Source: Diospyros lotus (taxonomy: Eukaryota; Streptophyta; Magnoliopsida; Ericales; Ebenaceae). From it: DNA of 64,000 bases. A program made the position numbers and the translations under genes. This document shows, piece after piece, positions 55,872-64,000 of this stretch; position 1 is the first letter of the stretch; each line of letters opens with the position of its first letter. The DNA is taken from positions 21,152,616 to 21,216,615 of the forward strand of contig NC_068338.1 in the NCBI RefSeq assembly GCF_014633365.1, in the 5' to 3' direction. A model generated the notes under the pieces. It made no database searches and had not been told where the DNA came from. It saw nothing but the letters and a program-made list of their open reading frames with translations.

Positions 55872-57545
55872 TTGAGTATTCCTTCAATTGTTAACAACAA
55901 AGAGTTAATTGTCTATTCTAGAGGGAAGAAAGATCAAGGACATATAGAAGAACAAGTGCAACTCACTACTAACCATGAAGCTGAACCAAATTCAATTCCA
56001 AAAGAGACACAAAAAGGTAACACTGTTTCTCATTCTAAAGAGGTATATTTAGATGATCTTGATCCACCAATTGCCCAAAGAAAAGGTGTAAGGTCTTGCA
56101 CAAAGTATCCCATATGCAATTTCCTATCTTACAAGAAGTTGTCCCTAGAATATCGTGTTTTTACTACTAAACTCACAGGTATTCAAGTTCCTAATAATAT
56201 ACAAGAAGCTCTATGGATACCTGAATGGAAGCAAGCTATAAATGAAGAAATTAGAGCACTTGAAAAGAATGGAACTTGGGATGTAATCAATTTACTTCTT
56301 GGAAAGAATCCAATTAGATGCAAATGGATTTTTACTATTAAGCACAAAGCAGATGGAAGTGTTGAAAGGTCAAAGCTCGATTAGTTGCTAAAGGTTTCGC
56401 ACAGGTTTATGGTATTAACTACCAAGAGACTTTTGCTCCTGTTACTAAATTAAATACAATTTGAGTACTTTTAACTCTTGCAGTGAATAATAACTAAAAA
56501 TTACATCAATTAGATATCAAGAATGCTTTTCTCAATGGAGATTTAGAAGAGGCGTACATAGAGATACCTACAAGTCTTAAGGATCAAACAAATTCAAACA
56601 AAGTCTATAAGTTAAAGAAATCTCTTTATGGTCTCAAACAGTCTCCTAGAGCTTAGTTTGATAGATTTACTAAAGCAATAAAGAAGTTTGGTTATTCACA
56701 ATGTCAATCTAATCATACTTTGTTTATAAACAATTCTCCTAGTGGAAAAATATCTATTATTATTGTGTATGTAGATGATATAATCCTAGCAAGAGATTAT
56801 GAAGAGGAGATTTAGCAAACTCAAGATTTCTTGCAAACGAATTTGAAGTCAAAGACTTGGGAAATCTGAGATATTTTCTTGGGATGAAAATTACAAGATC
56901 CAAGACAGATATTGCAGTTTCTTAACGTAAGTATGTTCTTGATCTATTTAAGGAAACTAGAATGTGTCATGATCCTAGGGCTTAACCTAGGATCAGTTTG
57001 GAATCGGAAGAATCCGATTCAGCTAAGCCAAGAACAGAAGGGAATTAGGGAGGAAATGGGAAGAATGAGGGAGAGATTAGAAGAAGTTTTAAGGAGATTA
57101 GAGAACAGAAAAAAAGGGAGATGAAGATCAAGAAAGGGGAGAGAATTTGGAAGAGGAGAAAATCAGATTCAATTCATTAATTTCTTGGATAACAAAACAA
57201 ACCATTACAGCAATCTTTTATAGGCATATTTGCCTTCTAACAGCCTAGCACATGCTCCCATGTGCTTCTAACCACTTGCTAAAATATCCCTAACAAACTA
57301 TTTTATCCTATTACAATAATACCCTTTTATTGATCATAGGGTCATGACAGAATGCTTGGATGCAAACCTTCAGATACTCCAATGGAGATTGTAACTAAAG
57401 ATAAAGAGAAAAGGAAAAATGCTCTTGCTGACAAAGGAAGATATCGGAGACTAGTTGGTAAACTTATTTATCTATCACATACAAGGCCTGATATTGGTTT
57501 TACCAGTAAGTGTAGCCAGTCAATTTATGAACAATCCCACTAAAG
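55872..57545 (+). pseudogene. CopH reverse transcriptase, interrupted by a solo LTR
   Basis: [57 protein letters not shown] (open to 56384), then broken frames with NAFLNGDLEEAYIEIP, KKSLYGLKQSPRA, IIIVYVDDIILARD (about 56760) and YVLDLFKETRM. After the solo LTR it resumes at 57350 with LGCKPSDTPMEI and [14 protein letters not shown]. Confidence 0.85.
56965..57349 (-). repeat. Solo LTR of the GagX family
   Basis: 385 bp from TGTCATGATCCTAGGG to GGGTCATGACA, with the exact TSD gaatg (56960-56964, 57350-57354). The ends and the CCTAGGG/ATAGGC landmarks match the GagX LTRs, but the body is longer and divergent. No internal region. Confidence 0.88.
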
Positions 57546-58075
57546 AGTGTATGAACTGATTGTATCACAATTTGAGATACCTAAAGAAAACTCCTGGGAA
57601 GATCTATACTTTAAAATGACTAAGAAGAGGAATATTGAAGTATTCACTGATGCAGATTGTGCTAGTTTTATTACTGATCGCAAGTCAACTTCTAGATATT
57701 GTACTTATGTATGAGGAAACTTGGTAACTTGGTGTAGCAAAAAGCAAACAGTTGTCACTCGAAGTAGTGCAAAGCAGAATTTAGAGCAATGACTCATAGA
57801 ATATGCGAAGGAATGTGGTTAAAGTAATTGCTCCTTGAACTTAAAGTTGTATCAAGTGATCAAATTAATATATTGTGTGATAATCAAGCTGCTATAAGCA
57901 TAGCTAAAAATCTAGTTCATCGTGATTGAACTAAACATGTGGAAATAAATAGACACTTTATAAAAGAAAAAGTTGAAGATGGGACTATCAATATTTCCTA
58001 CATACTTAGTGCTCTTCAAATTGCAAACATTCTAATCATGGCTCTACCTAAGATCTAGTTTGAGGATATGAGATC
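57546..58075 (+). pseudogene. CopH RNase H
   Basis: EVFTDADCASFITDRKSTSR, WCSKKQTVVTRSSAK, then after shifts LCDNQAAISIAKN, KHVEINRHFIKEKVEDGTIN and QIANILIMALPK. Multiple stops. A polypurine-type AGAGGGAG follows at 58106-58113. Confidence 0.8.
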
Positions 58076-58113
58076 CAAGATGGATTTACTTAACATTTAC
58101 AACCCAGAGGGAG

Positions 58114-58285
58114 TGTAGAAAATATTTAGTTATTCAATTTTGAATTTTCCATTAGAGTGTACAGTTTGTTATAATTTTATTTTTAGGATATTTCTTTTCC
58201 TTGTTTGGCAGTTTCTAATTCATAATTGACTCCTATGGAGCAGTTACATATGTACCATATATGTTGCTCTATAATTTTATTTAGA
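58114..58285 (+). repeat. CopH 3' LTR
   Basis: It begins TGTAGAAAATATTTAG and ends ATTTTATTTAGA. It has a deletion near the 3' end relative to 49025-49226. Confidence 0.8.
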
Positions 58286-58815
58286 GCAGAGGTCTTTGTT
58301 GATCATGGTGGTTCAGTCCCTAAAGAACAATCTACCCTTGCCATAACTTAGACTGGATCCCATTCTAATTGTGGAGGTAATGGAGGGGTTGTCATGGTGA
58401 CCATTCTAGTTTAGATATCGTATTGGCCCCACCAGGGAGACTTGTTAGGACCTTCATCGTCCCCCACCTCACATGGCCAATACAGCTCAAGTTGTTAGTG
58501 ACAATTTAGATATCCAGAATTCTACCAGTGGCTATCTCAAAAGGAGAGTACGCTTAATTCCTTCAATTTTATGCTACACAACAAGCTACTTCATCTATTA
58601 CATCGTTTGCCCATACTAGTAATCCCATGGTATGTTTTACCCAATCCTCTTCTCTCAGCCCATGGATTCTGATTCAGGTTCTACCAACCACGTATCTAGT
58701 TTTAATTCTTTGTTCTCTTATACCCATAGCACAAGGTATTTACGTACTATTACACTGGTTGATGGTTCCAAGCCTCAATTAAGGGTATCAAGAGTGCAAA
58801 ACCCCTACCCACATT
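58286..58815 (+). pseudogene. CopG gag tail and protease
   Basis: Degraded gag C-terminus followed by SPWILDSGSTNHV-type protease (DSGSTNHV near 58667-58693, frame broken just upstream), YLRTITLVDGSKPQLRV. Sequence similarity ends about 58815 where Gyp2 LTR begins. Confidence 0.7.
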
Positions 58816-58821
58816 GCCCTT

Positions 58822-59507
58822 AATGCAACATGGAAACGTAATAACTAGTCTCACGTTAAAACTAAGAACGAACCTATTTAGGAGAAAAGGTTTGATATTA
58901 TTCAAGCTGCCCAATAAACTCAAAATAAGAGTATTTATGGGCTAAACCCTAAACCCTAATTAAATCAAGAAAAGGAAATCCTAATTAAAGCAGGAAAAGG
59001 AAATCAAAAGAAAGTCAATCCAAATTAAAATAAACTGTAAGGGCCCTAAAACATGCCTAAACGAGCCCCCCACTTGCAAGACATTATTGTCTTTGCTTGT
59101 CTATTTGGTCCAAAAAAATCACTTGTAAGACGTTCCACGTCAATCCTCTCCAGCTAAGAAAAACTCGACCTCAAGTTACCATGAAGATTAGGATACAAGG
59201 GTCCATCGGAGGAATGATAGGCATAAAGATCTGCAACATTGAACGTCTTGGAGATACCCATCGAATCTGGCAAACCCACGTGGCATAGGCATCGTCATTA
59301 ATCTTGTTCAAGATTGTTTTAAGGGCCATATTTCTTGGGTTGCAGCTTACTATAAGTGCCTACTGGGAACATCTCTTTGCACAGAAACACCAACACATCC
59401 TCACCTACTGCAAACAACTTCTCTTTGCGATATCGATCAGCAGCTTGTTTATACTTGGAGTTAGCTTGTTTCAGCTTCTGCTTCACATCTTCCTGCATTG
59501 TCTGCCA
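58822..59507 (-). mobile_element. Gyp2: Ty3/gypsy 3' end (integrase tail plus LTR)
   Basis: On the minus strand, 59507-59090 reads the gypsy integrase C-terminus: [40 protein letters not shown], then after one shift [21 protein letters not shown] polypurine stretch (AAGTGGGGGGC) near 59073-59083 and an LTR-like segment of roughly 58822-59055 follow. The left part is lost where CopJ begins; it does not resume on CopJ's other side. Confidence 0.75.
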
Positions 59508-59633
59508 TGTATCTTTCCATTCTTGTGTGATATAGGTTTCCTATGTTGTTCCTTTTCTCCTCTATAAGAGGACTTATCATGTACATATGTTCATATGAAG
59601 GAATTATTCAGTTTCTTACATGGTATCAAAGCC
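59508..59633 (+). repeat. CopJ 5' LTR and primer site
   Basis: A 113-bp LTR with a TATA-like tctataagagg stretch, ending CTTACA, followed by TGGTATCAAAGCC at 59621-59633. Confidence 0.85.
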
Positions 59634-59758
59634 TACGATTCCTTCCTAGTGTCCCTACACCCTAGTGTGCCTTCATTACACGTCTCTATTATTTCTCCTA
59701 TTCTCTTTGATCAAGCCTTCATTACTACCTTGTTGCTCACCCGATTGCAAAAGTGAGC

Positions 59759-60639
59759 ATGTCAGAGATTTCAAAAGTCACCCCATACATGGCAACTGGA
59801 GAATTAGCCCCAATTGATCAGCCGACCGAAGCTGGAGCCAAAGAGCTGCCTGGAATACATCAATCCTACGACCTAGACAGTAGGTACTACTTGCAATGGG
59901 CCTAGCTAGTAAGGACCTTTCTCAAGGGTTGTGGAAAGATCAGTCACTTGACTGCCCCTCCTCCTAAAGCCTCTGATCCTACCTTCCCGGCGTGGGACAT
60001 TGTAGATTCTCAGATTATGTCATGGTTGTGGATGCCATGCAACCCGAGGTGAGTAAAAATTATATATTTTTGGCTTCAGCAAAAGAGATTTGGGAAACAG
60101 TAAAACAAACTTATTCTAAGATCCAAGATGTCTCAGTAATCTTTGAAGTTAAAACAAAGATTAGTAGCACTAAACAAGGGGGCTTGATTGTAACAGAATA
60201 TTATAACAGGATGAATGGTTTGTGGCTAGAGTTAGACCATTATCAAAACATCAAAATGGTGTGCGGTGAGGATGCTGCCACCCTCAACCGAATACTTGAA
60301 AGGGATAGGGTTGTGGACTTCCTAGCCGGCCTCAACACAGAATTTGACCAGGTTAGAGTGCAAATTCTTGGTAGAGAGAGACTCCCTTTCCTTAACGAGC
60401 TTTTTGCTATTGTTAGAAGTGAAAAGAATCAGACGGTAGCCATGCTTAGTGAACCCAACTCAGAAGGTTCAGCTATGGTGTCAAATAAAGGAGGAGGAGC
60501 AAGGCTTAGAACTGGGAAAGCAGAAGTTCAAACTAAAACCTCCAATAGAGAAGGGCTATGGTGTACTTACTGTAAGAAGCCTAGGCACACCTAAGATACA
60601 TGATTTAAGCTTCATGGGAAGGAGCTTGTTCTAAGCCGA
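59759..60639 (+). pseudogene. CopJ gag
   Basis: ATG 59759 (MSEISKVTPYM). Stops early, then an open body from 59992: AKEIWETVKQTYSKIQDVSV, MNGLWLELDHYQNIKMVCGE, FLAGLNTEFDQVRVQILGRE. The knuckle CTYCKKPRHT is cut by a stop at the codon after Thr, and the last Cys is a stop as well. Confidence 0.83.
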
Positions 60640-61511
60640 ATGGCAGGCTTCAAAAGCCTGGCATCAAAGAACCAAGCTTATTTATCTAACAAGGGACAAG
60701 AAGAGGGAGGACCTGCTGATAAGATAGAATCCATCTCGAGTTCTTATCTTAATCAATTGAGTAAGCTGCCATCTTTGGTAAGGTATAAAGGATCTACTTA
60801 TGTATTCAAACGAAGGCAACCTACTATGGAAACTCAGCATGCACCAACATCAGTTCCTAGGCAAGGTATGGACTTTATATAGCCTTCAACCTCAGTTCAA
60901 ACTTCCTGATGATTTAGACCTTCCTATTGCTATTAGAAAGGGGGTTAGAAGTTGTACTTAACACCCCTTAGCCAATTTTCTGTCCTACCGCTGTCTTCCC
61001 AAAACCACAAGAGCATCCTAGCATTTGTGGATTCCATTGTGATTCCTAAATCAGTTGATGAGGCTTTAAAGGATCAGAACTGGAGACAAGTTATGCTGGA
61101 GGAGATAAGAACACCAAAAAAGAATCAGACATGGGAGTTGGTATCCAAACCAAAGGGAGTCACACCAGTAGGCTGCAGGTGGATTTTTAATGTGAAATTC
61201 AAGGCTGGTGGGATCTTAGAAAGGTATAAAACTAGATTAGTGGTCAAGGGTTACACTCAATCCTATGGCATAGATTACCTTGAGACATTTGCCCCTATGG
61301 CAAAGATGACTACTGTGAGAATTCTTCTTTCACTAACAGCTTATTTTGGATGAAAGCTACAGCAGTTAGATGTAAAGAATGTATTCCTACATGGAGACTT
61401 GGAGGAAGAAATCTTCATGGAATTGCCTCTTGGATTTCAAGAAAGGGATGCAGGGAAAGTCTGCAGGCTCAAGAAGGCTCTCTATGGGCTCAAGGGTTAC
61501 ACTCAATCCTA
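60640..61511 (+). pseudogene. CopJ linker and N-terminal reverse transcriptase
   Basis: After gag the frame jumps to DDLDLPIAIRKGVRSCT, SVDEALKDQNWRQVMLEEIR, PVGCRWIFNVKFKAGGILER, VKGYTQSYGIDYLETFAPMA, then [20 protein letters not shown] and LKKALYGLK, where a 21-bp copy of upstream sequence (61491-61511) replaces the rest. Confidence 0.83.
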
Positions 61512-61523
61512 AATGTGTACACA

Positions 61524-61628
61524 TGTATCTTTCCTTTCTTGTGTGATATAGGTTTCCTATGTAGTTCCTTTCCTTGAGGACTTATCATGTACATATGTTC
61601 ATATCAAGGAATTATTCAGTTTCTTACA
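61524..61628 (+). repeat. CopJ 3' LTR
   Basis: TGTATCTTTCCTTTC to TTTCTTACA. It lacks about 10 bp (tctcctctat region) present in the left LTR. Confidence 0.85.
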
Positions 61629-61994
61629 GTATGTCATAGGAGAATATGTTAACACTCATGATAATTAATCTTAAATTTTTAAAATTGTCACTTTAGATGT
61701 AAAATGCTGAATACTGTCATAGAAGTAAGCTAGATCGCACTAATGTGATATTTGCTTTATTGAGATGGGTATGCTTTCTTACTTGCATATTGGAGAACAG
61801 CCCCTCTTAGCAGAATATGCTCATGTCTAGCTAATATCTTATTAAGCATCACATCCATAAGCATCTAACCAAAAAACTTAGTACAATTTCATTTGTTGAT
61901 AGGATTCTTTATTTTACAGTTTTTTTGTTATTTGATGAATGCAGACAATCAATATCTTACAGTTGTCTTCTCCAATTTACTATTGTTGCCGCAG
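61629..61994 (+). other. ECM29 intron, 3' end of the 13.7-kb intron
   Basis: AT-rich, no gene or repeat seen. It ends with the acceptor TTGCCGCAG before G|GTTGGTGTAGC. Confidence 0.7.
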
Positions 61995-62330
61995 GGTTGG
62001 TGTAGCAAACTTCATTAGTTTGTTAGTTCAAAAAGTTGGTGTTGATATTAGACCGTTCACAAGCATGCTACTGAAGATTTTGTTTCCGGTCATTAAGGAG
62101 GAGAAAAGTGCTTCATCCAAACATGCATTTGGAAATGCTTGTGCAATAGTTCTAAAGTATGCAGCTCCATCTCTGGCCCAAAAATTAATTGAAGATGCAT
62201 CCGCCTTGCATTCTGGTGACAGGAATGCTCAGATTTCATGTGCAATTTTATTGAAATGCTGTTCGTCCATGGCCTCAGATGTATTGAGTGGATATCATGC
62301 TGTGGTTGTTCCTGTTATTTTTGTTTCAAG
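61995..62330 (+). CDS. ECM29: ECM29 exon (seventh in window)
   Basis: One base completing Arg, then 111 codons plus two bases: VGVANFISLLVQKVGVDIRP, FTSMLLKILFPVIKEEKSAS, SKHAFGNACAIVLKYAAPSL, AQKLIEDASALHSGDRNAQI and SCAILLKCCSSMASDVLSGY, ending FVSR (split codon AG|). Acceptor CCGCAG|G, donor AAG|GTTAGA. It is the last ECM29 part in the window; the following exon would be beyond 64000 or unrecognised. Confidence 0.94.
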
Positions 62331-62744
62331 GTTAGAGTATGGACACTTACTTTTGTTTGTTGCTGTATCAACATTTGTTGCTCAGAGTCATCATCTCAAG
62401 ATGCGTTGTGCCCTGTTATGTACCTTCATTTTTCTGGTTTAGATCTGTTAATCACAAATGGGTAATTGTCAAACAGATGAATCACGTGTCAAGGATATGA
62501 ATTATAAAATTAGGTCCCTTTCATATTTTCTTCAGTAGAATGTCATAGAAGTGTTTAATATATAAACATGATAGAGCACTAAACCAACATTTTTCATGCA
62601 TGGAACTTTTTTTACTGTTTTTTTTTTCATTTTTTTTTGGGTCTTATTCAAGAAATCCATTGAACTGAAACTAAGGAAGAAGAGTTAACTGGTCACATCA
62701 ACTATTGACCCTAAGGATTTGAAAATGAAAAGAAATGTACTTTG
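62331..62744 (+). other. ECM29 intron, start
   Basis: No coding sequence. T-rich tracts near 62608-62640. Confidence 0.65.
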
Positions 62745-63079
62745 TTGGCACAGGTTCTATGTCAATGAGATAAAGGGTTAAGCGTTGCTAATTAAGGACT
62801 CTTCACATCCATCACAAGCCTCACACCTTGTGACTCAAGTCAGTCCATGGGACATGGTAGGTAATGACAATGATAACCCGTACTACACAAGTTAACAGAA
62901 TGGACACCACATAACCTACTAACTGTTGACCATTTATACTCATCCATTTATGCTGGCTCTTTACCATCACCTGCACCCATTCAAGTTTTAAGGAGCATTG
63001 TAGCCTACTCTAGGCTTAAATCCAGCTTATGTAATCTCACTTAAGAGCTTTCAACACACTGAAACAGCAAGGTGTTACA
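62745..63079 (-). repeat. Gyp3 LTR (left border approximate)
   Basis: Read on the minus strand it begins TGTAACACCTTGCTG at 63079, directly after a purine-rich GAAGGGAAAT and the short gypsy pol C-terminal reading AKFQGRSSYNEGK. The other border near 62745 is a guess. Confidence 0.55.
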
Positions 63080-64000
63080 ATTTCCCTTCGTTATAAGAAC
63101 TTCTTCCTTGAAATTTAGCAACAGTTATACCACATTTTCATAGCACTATTCTGATTACCTTCACGATCTCAAATTAAGACATCCCTCAAGGGTATAAAGG
63201 TATTCACATCACATAACTAATAAAAGGGGATTTCGATTGATCTCTTAACTCCCAACATACCAGCATCTATCTTGAGGCATAATCTCATTCCATTTACTGT
63301 TAACACTGGGCAACATTTCTCTCTTGGTCTTACTCTAGGTTAGGACTCTACTCACATATGCAGGTGTTAATGCATCATCCAAGTCATGCATAGTAAGACA
63401 CTATCATGCTATCTCACACAAGCAGACATAGAGATGAAAATATTACCTTGCTTCCCTATTCATGACATTCCTACATTGCCTCAAGCCACAGCATAGTACT
63501 ATTTCGATACTGTTGGGCATCATTTGTTTGCATCAACTGGGGCTGTGTATGTTGCCTCCAATCTTTCCTAGTTGCCGAACAATCCTTAGCTAGATGTCCT
63601 AGCTCGCCACATCTGAAACATAGATTCTGCCCTCATGCCTTGGAACTGCTCACACTATGCTTCTATGCCCCATCTCATTGCATGTAAAACAAGTTGGAGT
63701 CTTTTCTTGGTTGTATCTTTGAATAAAATACATAAAAGCATATACTTTTGTTGGGTCACGCCTTCATTTGTCCTACATTTTGTGAAATTATAGTCATTAC
63801 CCACATCATATTCCTTTGATTCTTGGCACTCAACTTATGATACCACACCTAATATTTGCCAACTGAAATTTAACAATCCGGTCTGCCCAAAAAAATAAAT
63901 TTGGAAGCATACTCCATGCTTGATGTGCCATCCTTCTCAAAATTTAAGTTTAGTAGGGAACAGGGAAGTCTTTTATTATGTTGGAGTGAATGTTAACATT
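63080..64000 (-). pseudogene. Gyp3: Ty3/gypsy remnant, gag zinc knuckles and pol end
   Basis: On the minus strand, about 63700-63570 encodes two zinc knuckles in tandem. The first reads CFTCNEMGHRSIV with its last Cys codon replaced by TGA. The second, CFRCGELGHLAKDC, is intact (CX2CX4HX4C). Only about 450 bp further on is the end of pol next to the LTR, so protease, RT and integrase have been deleted. The element continues past the window edge. Confidence 0.6.

Larger units (their letters stand above)
49025..58285 (+). mobile_element. CopH: Ty1/copia element with nested CopI and a GagX-family solo LTR
   Basis: 5' LTR 49025-49226 and 3' LTR 58114-58285 share TGTAGAAAATAT...; the 3' copy has lost about 30 bp near its end. 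The primer site (TGATATCAAAGCAG, 49227) is mutated. Gag, protease, a truncated integrase, RT and RNase H follow on the + strand, split at 50735-55224 by CopI and at 56965-57349 by a solo LTR. I see no TSD for CopH itself. All frames carry stops. Confidence 0.82.
48314..58815 (+). mobile_element. CopG: Ty1/copia remnant hosting CopH
   Basis: The left piece 48314-49024 has an LTR ending at 48540 (...TCTTATCACA), a primer site TGGTATCAAAGCC at 48541 and a short gag leader with an ATG near 48938. The right piece 58286 to about 58815 carries a gag/protease remnant with an intact DSGSTNHV motif. Most of gag is missing at the CopH site, and everything after protease is missing. The LTR start at 48314 (TGTTAAGGCATG) is tentative. 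Confidence 0.6.
59508..61628 (+). mobile_element. CopJ: 2.1-kb internally deleted copia element with very short LTRs
   Basis: LTRs are only about 113 bp (59508-59620) and 105 bp (61524-61628): TGTATCTTTCC to TTTCTTACA, with a 10-bp deletion in the right copy. A TGGTATCAAAGCC primer site follows the left LTR. Gag is followed directly by the linker and the N-terminal part of RT; protease, integrase, catalytic RT and RNase H are gone. No TSD is visible (tgcca, gtatg). Confidence 0.85.

Noticed and set aside
49020..58290. A TSD for CopH (attac at the left)
   Set aside because: The right flank (gcaga) does not match, and the 3' LTR end is altered.
1..64000. tRNA, rRNA genes, CRISPR arrays, bacterial operons
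   Set aside because: None seen. All signals are those of plant nuclear intron and retrotransposon DNA; the tRNA-like matches are primer-binding sites.

Overview
This is nuclear DNA from a flowering plant, probably a eudicot, although I cannot name the species. One host gene is recognisable. Seven exons on the + strand encode about 507 consecutive residues of the C-terminal half of ECM29, the HEAT-repeat adaptor and quality-control factor of the 26S proteasome. The exons are 18890-19057, 19189-19482, 19690-19866, 46007-46270, 47822-47920, 48106-48290 and 61995-62330. All have GT/AG borders and compatible phases. Neither the start nor the end of the gene is in the window.

Almost everything else is nested LTR retrotransposon sequence. 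It makes up most of two giant introns (19867-46006, 26.1 kb; 48291-61994, 13.7 kb) and the 18.9 kb left of the first exon. I use working names. The left and middle block holds: Gyp1 (+, 1 to about 2566, Ty3/gypsy 3' end); CopA (+, 2769-27536, Ty1/copia), which contains SoloLTR-1 (3575-5264), GagX (-, 5790-9173, a gag-only element with a second ORF), CopB (+, 9215-14533, with a MITE in its 3' LTR) and CopC (+, 15166-24548); CopD (-, 27808-32846); and CopE (-, 33835-45242), which contains solo LTR T2 (36522-43656), which contains CopF (-, 38295-43274).

The right block holds CopG (+, 48314 to about 58815) containing CopH (+, 49025-58285), which itself contains CopI (-, 50735-55224) and a solo LTR of the GagX family (56965-57349). 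Next come Gyp2 (-, about 58822-59507), CopJ (+, 59508-61628) and Gyp3 (-, about 62745-64000). Most nestings are supported by target-site duplications (TSDs). Nearly all the coding remnants carry stops, frameshifts or internal deletions, so these are mostly dead copies. The least diverged LTR pairs belong to GagX, CopD and CopI.

The oddest feature is topological. The first three ECM29 exons (18890-19866) lie between the two halves of CopC, which itself sits inside CopA, and both elements have TSDs at their outer ends. Host exons should not be inside a younger insertion. A hAT-like element without a matching TSD sits exactly at the right-hand ECM29/CopC junction, so recombination between hAT copies followed by deletion is one explanation; filler repair or misassembly are others. 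The second most interesting item is GagX, whose gag frame is followed, after a single in-frame TAG, by a 246-codon open frame that I do not recognise.
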